Assembly (NCBI GenBank): GCA_026075535.2 | Contig: AP026548.1 | Location: 6,510,001 to 6,574,000 of the forward strand | Length of the DNA: 64,000 nucleotides | DNA from: Tricholoma matsutake | Taxonomy: Eukaryota; Basidiomycota; Agaricomycetes; Agaricales; Tricholomataceae | Direction: 5' to 3' | Part shown: positions 50,782-62,143 of the stretch, one piece after another | How positions within the stretch are numbered: position 1 is the first letter of the stretch | Layout of the letters: the number at the start of each line of letters is the position of its first letter | Made by a program: the position numbers and the translations under genes | Notes under the pieces: model-generated | Database searches by the model: none | What the model was told of the DNA's origin: nothing | The model's input: the letters and a program-made list of their open reading frames with translations, nothing else

Positions 50782-53700
50782 ATGAGAGACAGACTTAGAT
50801 CTACCCCTCAGCTACGAGTATTTAGTCAGAATGTAAACAGAAATTGGGGTTACATGGACTCTCTACTGGCAGATGTCGTAGACGACTATGATTTGCTTTT
50901 CATTCAAGAGCCTCCTTGGCGATTAATAAGACACGCCCCCTCTGCCCACAACAGGGAAGGGGAAGAAGTTATAGGCGCACCAATGAGCCCTAATTGGGGA
51001 ACCTTAGTGCGTCCATCGGGAATTGACTCCCCTCCACGCGTCGCTGTCTACTTTGCGAAGAGCATCACTAATCTAAGACCTGGTCTCAGACGAGATCTGA
51101 TCGACGATTGGGACATCCTTCTCTTTTCACTTGGAATAGGGGAAGACGTCATGCTACTTGCTAACATCTACTCGGATAGCCAACACTCAGCCATTACGCT
51201 CTTGTTTGAGAACGTCATGATGATCCCACGCCTACACTTTATGTGTGGCAATTTTAACGTGAGACACGCCTCCTGGGACCCCCAGGGGCCTGACCACTCA
51301 ATCCATGCTGACCACTTGGTGGAAACGGCTACGGCTCTAGGCCTGACGAGAGCCCTACCAGTAGTGGAGGGCCCTACCCACTTCCCCCTGCAACAGGGCC
51401 TTCACCCCATGGTGATCGACCTGATGTTCATACCTACAGATCTTAGATTTGTATTGTACTGCGAGATCGTACCTGAAGCCAGGGGAACGTCTGACCACGC
51501 CCCCCTGACGTTAGTACTACCTGGTCCGGGATCTTTGGTTCCGGTTACCAAGTGGTCCATCAAAAAAGGATCCGAGGAGGAAGCATCTTATCGGGATGCT
51601 GTCTCCTCCACTTTAACTCCGTGGCTAAATTGGCATGGAAATACTTCGGCAGAGATCGATGAGGTCGTTTCGGCGATATCAACGATCTTAAACAAGGCAT
51701 GGGAAAACCATGCCAAGGAATCCCGCCTCGGCAAGTTGTCCAAAGGCTGGTGGACAGACGAGTGCAGTGGTGCCCTAGACGCTTACAGAGCCTCTCGAGA
51801 CGAGGGAGACTGGAAGCTCTATAGGAAAGTCATGCGACACGCAAAGCGCGACTTTTTCGACGACCGTATCCAGGAAGTGGCTACGATGAACAGACGACCC
51901 TGGGATTTGATGTCTTGGACTCGTCAACATAACCTCCCGTCATACGAGGCAATCTCTTATCGGGGAGAACCTTGTAATGATCTGGACTCCCTTTGGGCTG
52001 CCCTTGATGGGTCCTATAACGCTGCCTCAGATCGAGTAGTCGATCTGAGCATTCTCGATGAACTTGATCCGGTGCCTGAAAGGGCCTGGATCTTGTTCTC
52101 CGTTACGGAGATGAAAGAAGCGTTAAACGCGTGCTCTTCCCGATCCGCTCCAGGTCCCGATCATGTTACGTGGTCGCACCTAAAACACTGGTGTAGCAAC
52201 CCAGAAGTGGCAGGGCTCATCACCCGCATTGCTGAGGCGTGCATCACTGCTGGCCACTGGCCAGATCACTTTAAGGAGTCCCTGTCAGTTATTATCCCGA
52301 AGCCAGGGAAGCCTAATTACTCTACCCCTAAGTCGTTCAGGCCTATTGTGCTTCTGAACACTCTGGGCAAATTAGTCGAGAAGATGTTGTCAAGACGACT
52401 TCAATTCGACGGCGTTGCACACGAGGCCTTCGAGCAAAACCAGTTCGGGGGCGTCGCCCAGCGTTCCACTGAGGATGCAGGAATCTACCTCACCCATCTT
52501 GTCAGAGCAGGATGGGCCAAAGGACTCAAGACAAGCGTTGTCGCTTTCGACATCGCTCAATTCTTCCCCTCCCTGAACCACCAGGTTCTGCTGGAGGTCA
52601 TTTCCCGGTCGGGGTTCCCTGCGCAAGTGGTGAACTTCTTCCGTTCGTACCTAGTCGGTCGCAAAACGACCTACAAGTGGAACGCTTTCTCATCTGGCTC
52701 CTTTGCAGCGGATGTGGGAGTGGGTCAAGGCTCTGCCTTGTCCCCTGTCCTGTCGGCGTTATACCTGACGCCCATCATGAAACTCTTCAGAAGAAGCGAA
52801 ATCGGCAGAGATGTCGATCTCATGTCGTATGTAGACGATGGCACCCTCATCGCCCACTCTCCACAGCTGGAGGATAACCTCCCCCTGCTAAAAAAAGCAT
52901 ATGGCTGGATATTCCAGGCATTCACCTCCCTCGGGCTTGTCCTCGAACACCACAAGTCCGAAGTATTTCATTTTTCAAGGGCGAGGGGGTTCACTCCTCT
53001 ACCCATCGATCTCGGCTTTGCCCCATACATGGGCAATACTCCCCTCAAACCCAAGGTTACCTGGAGGTACCTTGGATTTTTCTTCGACCGTAAGCTCTCT
53101 TTCAAAGAGCATACGCGATTCTACTCCACCAAAGCCCTCACCACTGCTAGGGCAATAGGAATGCTCGGCAATTCTGTCAGAGGGCTAACCCCTATGCAGA
53201 AATGCCTTCTCTACCGTTCGTGCATCGTACCTATTATGACATACGGACTCAGATTATGGCACTTCAAAGGCGCGCGCGTCAAAGGGGTCATCAAAACGTT
53301 GGCCCAAGTGCAGTCCATTGCTGCACGATGGATCCTCGGTGCATTCAGAACCACCCCAATCGATGGCCTGGAAAGTATCGCCGGACTGCTGCCTATGCAG
53401 CTGTTACTGCGTCGCCTAGTCGACAGAGGGGTATTCAGAACCCCTCTATTGGCTCCTTCACACCCCTTAAGAGCTATCTTAGGGCCCAATCACATCGGCA
53501 CTACCCACTCTCATGAGCTAGGACTCTGGGGAGGGAACGTGCTCGACACATTTAACCTGCAAGGCCCATCTGTCGCTTCGGCTGCAGCCCTGGCCCTCGT
53601 ACCAGGCGATGAGTTCGACCCCTTTGGGGAAGAAAGCACACCTGGAAACAGAGTGAAGGATTTGTTCCCCACTCGTTTCTCCTCTCATCGCCTCACCTCT

Positions 53701-54032
53701 AAGGAGGATGGAGCGAGGAATTCTTACAGGAGTGACCTCGATAAGGCCTGGGCTTCTGCCCAGGTTGAGGATGACACCCTCGTCGTTGCAGTGGACGCTT
53801 CGGTGCCCACAGATGCCAAATTTCAAGCGGTCGCCTGCGCTCTTGTCTTCGGGCAGGGAGAACAGGTGGATTGCATTGTATCAGCTTCTGGGAGGAGAAC
53901 CCCCCCGGAAGTCGAACTTTTCACTCTCCAACTAGGCGTCTCGGCTGCGTGCAGCAGAGGTTGCAAAAAGTTGGTGATCTTCTCAGATTCTACTACGGGC
54001 ATTGAGTCCCTAATCGATCCAAAACCACGTTC

Positions 54033-56284
54033 TTTTTTTTTTTTTTTTTTGGGTCAACAATTTATAACGTGGGGCTCGATCGCAGTCCGCGGAGCAGGAT
54101 ACAAACTTGGGTACTACTGTAACTACGCTTCCCCTCCCCCATATCCTACCCAGGTCCTCGTTTTAGCCACTTTAGGCGGGCAGTGCCACAGACGTTGGCC
54201 TCTCAGCCAGGAAAGGCAATAATCTGGAGGGGGAGCCCCCCCTCCCGAAGCTAGCCGTTAACTCGTCCACCAGTGCAGAACGGTCCCCCAGCCACATATC
54301 CAACCGAAGTCAGATCAGGCGCGGCCGTGTTAATTCACTGTAAATCCCCCCTTGCGGGAGGAATAACCGTCTGCATACTCCTGGCCAGCGAGGATTGACC
54401 ACCCCAGACGAATGAGGTGGACCATCACCGCGCTCCCGCGCGAGTGACAGAGATGTGGTAGCTGGTTGTTCACCTGGTTATTCACCGGAACTACCGTGGA
54501 TAGGGGGCCAAGGCCCCCTTCGAGTAGATGCCGTCGAGGGCATACGCTCGGTAACAATGTCCCCCCCGCAGCGGGGAGAAGGTAGAGGGAAGCGACAAAC
54601 TGTCACTATCCCGACATCGGCCACCAACTAATTGGTGGGAGTAGATGTGGGGGGGTGACACCCCCCTTTCAGTAGCGGCGCTGCTGTGCTCGAGGACCTC
54701 GAGGATGGCGGCGTCGTGATGAGGACGAGGGTTCCCCATGATGGAGCTCTGCATGAGCTGCCTGCCTAGCCGCGTAGGAAGCCCTGAAGGCTTCCGGTGA
54801 CGTGAGGTCGAGAGGCAATCCGGCAGCTGCTAGTTCTGCCGACATTGGCTCGGACAATCGCCAGGTGGTCGTGAATAGTTCCCAGGCCATCTGACGCCAT
54901 GCGTTCCTCTCAATGAGCGGAACGGCGGATACTCGGACGGTACCGACAAAAATCGTCATAGCCTCCAGTAAATGTAGAAAGCCATGAGAAGTGGACGTTA
55001 TGTCCACCCTCTCATCTCTCGACAACGGAGGCTCATCCTCCACCAACTCTGGGATGGCGGATGAACCCGGTGATGTGGGGAGGGGCGGCGCAGATTGCTC
55101 CTGCTGCCCCTCCGGATAGAGGAGCTCGGCGATGCCAAGCTCTTGATTGTTGTTGGCCTCGAGCCCAAGCTCGAGAGCCAGATCATGCACCTCATCGGCT
55201 ATCACTTGTGATGCCAAGAAGCGGTTTATCGTCTCCTGCGAGGCTAGCTCGGTGAGACCCGGGATGAATTCGACGTCTCCGCCTGTGGCAGAGCCGTCAT
55301 CGTCGTCTGGCAGGTCGGAGGAGTCATCCTCTGCCCAAAGATTGTGGAACTGGTTAGCCACATCAGAGTCCCATCCGCTCAGGGAGACGTGTCCGAACTC
55401 TGGGAGGTAATTGTTGTCGAAGTCGGCGAAGTCGGCGTTTGTGTATAGGAGGGGGTCGCCATGAGCCGCCTGGTGTCGAGTTCGCGCTCTACGGTTTGTA
55501 GAGGGCATTGAGGATGATTTAGCACAAGTAGATGACGGTAAAAGTCAAGATACGTAGCGTGTTAACGATAACAGACGGTCCCTTATCTCAATTCCGGGTC
55601 CACCCGACACAGCCTCCAGACGCTCCGAGGGGGCAGGCAGGCCGCAAATCCTGCTGCAGATTGGGAGGGACAATTGAACCCGGTTCCGAACACCTCGAGG
55701 GTGTGAGTGCCGGAGGTAAAGAGTCGGTGGTAAGTAGCGGCCACCAGAGCGTTGACCTAGCCACCAGGGGGCACCATCGCCCGGCCCCTTTTAATGATGG
55801 TGTATTCCAATGGGTAGTCAGTGTAGCAGGTCTCTCGAGATAGAAACTCACGCAGCATGGAGGTAGGAAGCCTCCCAGACGACCCACAATCCAGTGAATA
55901 TGTCCCTCCTCCTGAACCAGACCTCCCCCAGCTAAACGAATGCGACGACTTGGGCGAGCGTTGAAGTAGGCATCCCACACCCACTCTAAGCCCCCATAGG
56001 GGCCCAGACTACTCTTTCATTGCCAACACTCACCTAACCAGGATCCTCGAAGCCCAGGAGAGCGAGACGAATAGCAGACACTGTCAAAAACAGTGACTGG
56101 GGCATCCACAGAGATCGGATGGACGGATCTCTTAGCAAATCAGGGCAAGCCTGGAGTCGCCGAGAGCGTTCGTGAAGGCGAAATCCGATCGAAAATCGGA
56201 CCAAAATTGAGGTGTCGACGTCGCGTGCAACGTTGAGCAGAGGTGTTTACCACTATTTATGGTGGTTGTAACAAGTCAAGGAGC
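54033..56284 (-). mobile_element. NA-11: full-length NA element (2252 bp) nested in LINE-D ORF2
   Basis: Poly(T) 54033-54050, 5' end 56284. The exact duplication CAAAACCACGTTC is at 54020-54032 and 56289-56301. It encodes a complete MPSAN-type protein. The leader (55509-56284) has the CACTGT..ACAGTG hairpin at 56079-56095. Confidence 0.94.
54669..55508 (-). CDS. NA-encoded protein, MPSAN type, 279 aa (NA-11)
   Basis: Intact ORF from ATG 55508 (MPSTNRRARTRHQAAHGDP). It differs from the NA-8 protein at roughly a dozen residues and has the same layout: acidic region, ASQETINRFLASQ, ELALELGLEA-type helix, QELGIAELLYPE, IPELVEDEPPLS, RNAWRQMAWELFTTTW, then a basic end (RRRHPRGPRAQQRRY). As the youngest layer in this part of the nest, it shows that protein-coding NA elements were moving recently. 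Confidence 0.83.
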   Translation of the reverse strand: MPSTNRRARTRHQAAHGDPLLYTNADFADFDNNYLPEFGHVSLSGWDSDVANQFHNLWAEDDSSDLPDDDDGSATGGDVEFIPGLTELASQETINRFLASQVIADEVHDLALELGLEANNNQELGIAELLYPEGQQEQSAPPLPTSPGSSAIPELVEDEPPLSRDERVDITSTSHGFLHLLEAMTIFVGTVRVSAVPLIERNAWRQMAWELFTTTWRLSEPMSAELAAAGLPLDLTSPEAFRASYAARQAAHAELHHGEPSSSSRRRHPRGPRAQQRRY

Positions 56285-58869
56285 GATGCAAAACCACGTT
56301 CTGGGCAAATATTCGCCCTGGACGCTTGTCGCTCCCTTCGTCCCTGGCTGTCGGGGGACGAGGAGAGGAATGTTACATTCTGGCATGTTCCCTCAAAATT
56401 CGAGTGGAATGTACACAAAATGGCTCATGATGTTGCTACATCTACCAAGATCTCCGTGGGCAGACACCCATGGACATCTTTAGACTACCTTAAAAACCAG
56501 GTCGAAAAGGCCGTTTGTAAGGATTGGCACACCCGGTTCTCAGATCCTGCGTACCGTGGTCGGCACTTCTATCAACTCAAAGGAGTTGGTGGAAAACCAG
56601 TATTACCCTCAACCCACAAAGGTGGGCCTTGGCTGAAAGGTATGGGAAACAACATTACGTTGACTTCCCGTTCGACTCGTATGATCACTGGCCATGCTCC
56701 TATAGGGGAGTATCGTCAACGTCTATCCCTTGACGGGGAATACCAATGTTGGTGCCTTGGTCCCGAGATACAAACTCGAGACCATTTACTACGCGTCTGC
56801 CCCAAAGTGGATCGCAAGGAAACTCGTGCTAGCCCCAACTCCGTTGAAGGCTTCCACGAATTCATGGACAATAACCCTGCATTAGGGTCGTTCAACTCAC
56901 TTGCATGGGATCCAGGATAGGTTGTGCGCGCAGGGCGTATGACCCCCGTCTGGTTCTGGCTAGTGTTATCGGTATGTCGGGGTGGCCGCAGGGCACCAGA
57001 CGAGTCCGTTAACCCTCATAAAGGGGGCCCACCCGTGTTCAGGAGTGACTGTCAGGGAGGGGGGACACGAAACTAGGTACCGGTTTGGGGAGACGCCTGA
57101 GCGCTTTCAGATCCGCTGTCGGTTACGCATTACGACGTCTTCAGTCGACTACGCTTTCCTTTCCGAGCTGAGAGGCTCACATCGGGGCGGCAGTTTCCCC
57201 TAAATCTTGCACACATACCCGTAGGGATTCGGGGAACACGACATCGTCAAGTCCAGGTTGTCGGTACGCCGCCACTGGCAAGTCCGTTTACTCGATAAAG
57301 GGGGCCCCCTTAGTGGTCATCGCAGCTATCCAGGTGGTTGGTGCGAAGATTAGCAGGAGGAGGACTTGGGCTGGGCGTAGTGTACTTCGTTTGTATGTCT
57401 CTACCGCGGACTGTGATCGGGCGCCGCGTTATAAACTTTTGACCCAAAAAAAAAAAAAAAAAGCCCAGGAGAACGAGACGAATAGCAGACACTGTCAAAA
57501 ACAGTGACCGGGGCATCCACAGAGATCGGATCCACGGATCTCTTAGGAAATCAGGGCAGGCCTGGAGACGCCGAGAGCGTTCGTGATGGCGAAATCCGAT
57601 CGAAAATCGGACCAAAATCGAAGTGTCGACGTCACGTGCAACGTTGAGCAGAGGTGTTTACCACTATTTATGGTGGTTGTAACAAGTCAAGGAGCGTCAT
57701 TCAAAGCCCTTGACATTGAGATAATCACATAAAGCTTGTGGAATAAAAACGTCAGCTCTGCATATAACTCAATCAGCGGTACAAGAAACAAACCCATTCT
57801 TGGATGAGAACTGAACGCCACTTGTCCACTCCTCGATTTCCTCGCTTTCTTTTTCCATATGCATAGATGCAAGGCCCTATAAGACATTGGACTGATTCCA
57901 GCTCCTCTTCGGTTATACTTTCCGTGGTCCACGCGATATCAACCTCTGCATCCTGTTTTGACATATATCTGGTAGGATCAGGCACATACAATAACTTCCA
58001 TGTAATATTCAGTTCCTTCTGGGTCAGTTTCTCAGCGGTGGGTTGTTCACGGAAGGAGTGCGATATTTCCATCTCATGGGCACCAAGACGAGATGATGGT
58101 GTGGATGTAGTCGGTGATGAGCAATTCATATCGGTGCTGTCCAGGGCATCTTGTGGTGCAGACGTCTCATCAATAATGGGTGAGCAGAATAGTACACTGA
58201 AGAATTGTCTGTAGTGGAAATGGAATCAGCTGTTTGTGTAATTAATCTGTTTGAGGTTTGTTTATATCGACCAAATGGCTGGGAGGGAAAGAAGGATCTT
58301 ACTTGACTGAAGCAGGTTCTCCACATAGGTTCAAGTTGTCCAACAAAACATCTGATATATCCATGGAAGATCCCTGAACAAAGAGGTCACCCACAGAGGA
58401 TCGTTGGGCTGAAAGTCTGTTTGTAATGCATCAGAGTTTACAAAACATCATATAGAGGCGCAAAGGCAATACCCTAATGAATTAGGCTGTCCAGATTCAC
58501 CTGGAAAAGTCGAACCCTTATGATGGTCGGCTCTATTCAGATACTCTCTATACAGGTTCAAGCCCTGCATAAGCTCACCATCCGTTGGTTGGCGCTTATA
58601 TGCCCCAGACTGCTTCGCAGCACAAGATTCTGAACAATCTTGTGAAATACGTGGATGAGTAAACCATATTGAGTAGCTATCTCACGTACTTGGATGCCCA
58701 TTGCTTTTTTCATGCCTTGCCAAAGAACTGCCTTCAACAGGCCATAGAACTCCTCTCGTTTTTGTGGTACAAGCCATTGCATTACAAGTATGGCAACACA
58801 CCAAATATCCTTCCCTTTTCTTTCTTGAAGCTTTGTTTCTTGGTGCAGGCATCATCGGTTCTGATGTGA

Positions 58870-58962
58870 GGTTTGTAAGTCACCCAACAACGTTCATCAA
58901 GGTTCATAAGTCACCTGACAAAGTTCGTCGAGGTTCGTAAATCACCTGACAATGTTTCCGCA
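58870..58962 (-). repeat. 31 bp tandem repeat upstream of ATP-grasp-like gene B
   Basis: GGTTYGTAAGTCACC-like units start at 58870, 58901 and 58932 (period 31 bp). They lie about 100-180 bp upstream of the predicted start of gene B and could belong to its promoter region, though no function is shown. Confidence 0.7.
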
Positions 58963-59000
58963 ACTTCAATCTGTGGTATTACTTTACAATGAATTAGTCT

Positions 59001-60910
59001 ATCATCAAGACATTGGCCCAGGTGCAGTCCATCGCTGCACGCTGGATCCTCGGTGCATTCAGAACCACCCCAATCGGCGGACTGGAAAGTATCGCAGGAC
59101 TGCTGCCTATGCAGCTATTACTGCATCGTTTAGTCGACAGAGGGGTATTCAGGACCCCTCTATTGGCTCCATCTCACCCCCTGAGAGCTATCTTGGGGCC
59201 CAATCACGTCGGTACTACCCACTCTCATGAGCTAGGACTCTGGGGAGGAAACGTGCTCGACACACTCAACCTACAAGGTCCATCTGTCGCCTCGGCTGCA
59301 GCTCTGGCCCTCGTACCAGGCGATGAGTTCGACCCCTTTGGGGAAGAAAACTCACCTGGAAACAGAGTGAAGGATCTATTCCCCACTCATTTCTCCTCTC
59401 ATCGCCTCACCTCTAAGGAGGACGGAGCGAGGAACTCTTACAGGAGTGACCTCGACAAGGCCTGGGCCTCTGCCCAGGTAGAGGATGATACTCTCGTCGT
59501 TGCAGTGGACGCCTCGGTGCCCACTGATGCTAAGTTTCAAGCCGTCGCTTGCGCTCTTGTCTTCGGACAGGGAGAACAGGTGGATCGCGTTATCTCAGCT
59601 TCTGGGAGGAGAACCCCCCCGGAAGTCGAACTTTTTGCTCTCCAACTAGGAGTATCCGCTGCGTGCAGCAGGGGATGCAAAAAGCTGGTGATATTCTCGG
59701 ATTCGACTACGGGCATTGAGTCCCTAATCGATCCAAAACCACGTTCTGGGCAAATCTTTGCCCTGGACGCTTGTTGCTCCCTTCGTCCTTGGTTAGCTGG
59801 GGACGGGGAGAGGAACGTCACATTCTGGCATGTCCCCTCGAAATTTGAGTGGAACGTTCACAAGATGGCTCACGATGTAGCTACATCTACCAAGATCTCC
59901 GTGGGCAGACACCCGCAGATGTCTCTAGATTACCTTAAAAATCAGGTTGAAAAGGCCGTTTGTAAGGATTGGCACACCCGGTTCGCAGATCCTGCGTACC
60001 GTGGACGACACTTCTACCAACTCAAAGGAGTCGGTGGAAAACCAGTATTACCCTCGACTCACAAAGGTGGGCCCTGGCTGAAAGTTATGGGGAACAACAC
60101 TACGTTGACTTCCCGTTCGACTCGTATGATTACTGGCCATGCTCCTATAGGGGAGTATCGTCAACGTTTATCCCTTGACGGGGAGTACCAGTGCTGGTGC
60201 CTTGGTCCTGACATACAAACTTGGGACCACCTGCTACGCGTCTGCCCCAAGGTGGATCGCAAAGAAACTTGTGCAAGCCCAGACTCTGTCGAAGGCTTCC
60301 ACGAATTTATGGACAATAATCCTGCTTTAGGATCATTCAACTCACTTGCGTGGGACCCAGGATAGGTTGTGCGCGCAGGGCGTATGACCCCCGTCTGGTT
60401 CTAGCTAGTGTTATCGGTATGTCGGGGTGGCCGTTGGGCACCAGGCGAGTCCGTTAACCCTCATAAAGGGGGCCCACCCGTGTTCAGGAGCGACTGTCAG
60501 GGAGGGGGGACACAAAACTAGGTACTGGTTCGGGGAGGCGCCTGAGCGCTTCCAGATCCTCTGTCGGTTATGCGTTACAGCGACTTTGGTCGAATACGCT
60601 TTCCTTTCCGAGCTGAGAGGCTCACGTCGGGGTGGCAGTCTCCCCTAAATCTTGCACTCATACCCGTAGGGATTCGGGGGACACGACATCGTCAAGCTCG
60701 GGTTGTCGGTACGCCGCCACTGGCAAGTCCGTTTACTCGATAAAGGGGGCCTCCTTAGTAGTCAGCGCAGTTATCCAGGTGGTTGGTGCAAAGATTAGCA
60801 GGGGGAGGACTTGGGCTGGGCGTAGTGTACTTCGTTTGTATGTCTCTACCGCGGACTGCGATCGGGCGCCGCGTTATAAACTTTTGACCCAAAAAAAAAA
60901 AAAAAAAAAA
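59001..60910 (+). mobile_element. LINE-F: 5'-truncated LINE (1.9 kb)
   Basis: It begins inside ORF2 (ATCATCAAGACATTGGCC) and ends with poly(A) 60891-60910. The duplication AATGAATTAGTCT is at 58988-59000 and 60909-60921. 5' truncation with a duplication is the usual result of incomplete target-primed reverse transcription. The 3' UTR spans 60366-60890. Confidence 0.95.
59013..60365 (+). pseudogene. LINE-F ORF2 C-terminal remnant (RNase H and CCHC), about 450 aa
   Basis: Open frame from about residue 840 of ORF2 to its stop. It includes AARWILGAFR, the RNase H motifs (VDAS, PEVE, FSDS, HDVAT) and CWCLG..HLLRVC. It has no promoter or start of its own and lacks endonuclease and RT. The frame is intact, so the insertion is young. 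Confidence 0.92.
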
Positions 60911-61327
60911 TGAATTAGTCTTGGTCTTGAAGTGAGAAGAACATAAGTTGTGAATTGACGTGGGTCCACTGAGATCTGAGGCCTTCGCCTGTGAGAAAAA
61001 TTAAAGACTTTGGTATGTCGATGCATATGTGACACGTAGAACTTACCTATTTTACGTACATCCAGACTTCAGCGCACAAGTCATGTTGACCAATATCGCG
61101 AAATTCCTGGATATTGAGGCCCATGTAGACAATGAGCACGAAGCTGAATTCTAGGCATCCAACAAAGATGAGTATGGTATGTTCTTCTGTATTGCGATAG
61201 CGGTCACAGGAGGCAATCATTGACATACACTGTTAGACTTCGTTGTTGATGACGACCCTGGCAATGAGTCATCTGTGCGTCCGTACCGTTGGCACTGGGT
61301 CCTAGAAACAGCCTAGTCACTTTTTGC
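60911..61327 (+). other. Decayed coding-like stretch beside the satellite
   Basis: Plus-strand frames read FLDIEAHVDNEHEAEF then a stop, and DFVVDDDPGNESSVRPYRWHW, resembling the acidic N-terminal region of fungal Spt5-type proteins. Stops and frame changes interrupt it. It is only a weak resemblance from reading the translation; no gene is claimed. Confidence 0.3.
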
Positions 61328-62083
61328 GTGAACACATGATATGGTAAGTCAGTGCGAGTGCAGGTGACAACAATATTGTGCCAGATACCCTTACAATTTC
61401 CATTTCCTACCTCTGGTCAGTCCATTAGACAACATAGACATGACATGGACATCTGGGACATCCGTGTACACTGGGTGAACACATAATATGGTAAGTCAGT
61501 GCAACCGCAGGCGACAACAATATTGTGCCAGATACCCTTGCAATTTCCATTTCCTACCTCTGGCCAGTCCATTAGACAACATTGGCATGACCATGGACGT
61601 CTGGGACGTCCGCGTACAGTGGGTGAACACATGATATGGTAAGTCAGCCGCAGGCGACAACAATATTGTGCCAGATACCCTTACAATTTCTTTTCCCTAC
61701 CTCTGGCCAGTCCACTAGACAACATTGGCATGACCATGGATGTCTGGGACGTCCATGTACACTGGGGAACACATGATATGGTAAGTTACGTTAGTGCGAC
61801 CACAGGCGACAACAATATTGTGCCAGATACCCTTACAATTTCCATTTCCTACCTCTGGCCAGTCTTTTAGACACCATTGGCATGACCATGGACGTCTGGG
61901 ACGTCCGTGTACACTGGGTGAACACATGATATGGTAAGTTAAGTTAGTGCGACCACAGGCGACAACAATATTGTGCCAGATACCCTTACAATTTCCATTT
62001 CCTACCTCTGGCCGGTCCTTTAGACAACATTGGCATGACCATGGATGTCTGGGACGTCCGTGTACACTGGGTGAACACATGAT
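61328..62083 (+). repeat. Satellite array, about five tandem units of 143-153 bp
   Basis: GTGAACACATGATATGGTAAG-type starts lie at 61328, 61475, 61623, about 61766, 61918 and 62071. Each unit contains GGCGACAACAATATTGTGCC, TTCCTACCTCTGGCC and GACGTCTGGGACGTCCGTG. The same unit is found at 27245-27430, 29600-30003 and 63780-64000. Confidence 0.93.
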
Positions 62084-62143
62084 AGCATTTATTCATAGAA
62101 GTACAGGTAGCAATTCAAAAAAATAAACGACAAAATTAAATTA

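Larger units (their letters stand above)
50782..56920 (+). pseudogene. LINE-D ORF2 (APE-RT-RNase H), split by NA-11
   Basis: ATG 50782 directly follows ORF1. The frame is open through APE, RT (YVDDG kept) and into RNase H (VDAS, PEVE, FSDS) up to PKPRS at 54032. There NA-11 interrupts, and the last part (GQIFALDAC.. CWCLG..HLLRVC) lies at 56302-56920. In the endonuclease the GDFN motif reads GNFN, a change at a conserved Asp that would probably damage nicking even without the insertion. Confidence 0.92.
48763..57462 (+). mobile_element. LINE-D: autonomous LINE split by NA-11, nested in NA-8
   Basis: 5' end near 48763 (GCTTCTTGTCTTCTTACCG), poly(A) 57446-57462. The duplication GCCCAGGAGAACG is at 48748-48760 and 57463-57475. 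Own length is about 6431 bp. It is inserted antisense to NA-8, in its leader. The 3' UTR (56921-57445) has no gene. Confidence 0.93.
42595..57695 (-). mobile_element. NA-8: outer NA element of the nest (own length about 2.26 kb)
   Basis: Poly(T) 42595-42619, 5' end at 57695. The exact duplication TCATTCAAAGCCC is at 42582-42594 and 57697-57709. Its own pieces are 42595-43189, 47316-48760 and 57476-57695. It encodes the MPSAN-type protein (47362-48204) and carries two independent nests. Confidence 0.93.
41464..58777 (-). pseudogene. ATP-grasp-like protein B, multi-exon gene split by the 15.1 kb nest
   Basis: The gene is read on the minus strand in two pieces, 58777-57697 and 42594-41464. Exon 1 (58777-58690, MACTTKTRGVLWPVEG) joins in phase over a GTACGT intron to KSCAAKQSGAY; further exons give the N-terminal half up to SVLIQEW. 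NA-8 sits in or at the edge of the following intron, next to the acceptor CAAG before ALNEDESPKI. The second piece carries DWCDIFIGG, VLKRMNSDCGTH, LAQEYIPTL, GEWRVVMVGGK, LRMDIGFSF and VNEIER, matching ATP-grasp-like protein A. With 15.1 kb of repeats in it, including poly(A) sites, it is very probably silent. Middle splice sites are approximate. Confidence 0.7.

Noticed and set aside
53900..54222. Apparent fusion of LINE-D ORF2 to a new C-terminus
   Set aside because: It is created by NA-11 inserted in ORF2; the exact duplication CAAAACCACGTTC shows the true ORF2 continues at 56302.
61328..62083. Minus-strand frames in the satellite (for example 61715-62080)
   Set aside because: Periodic translation of the tandem unit; no evidence of coding.
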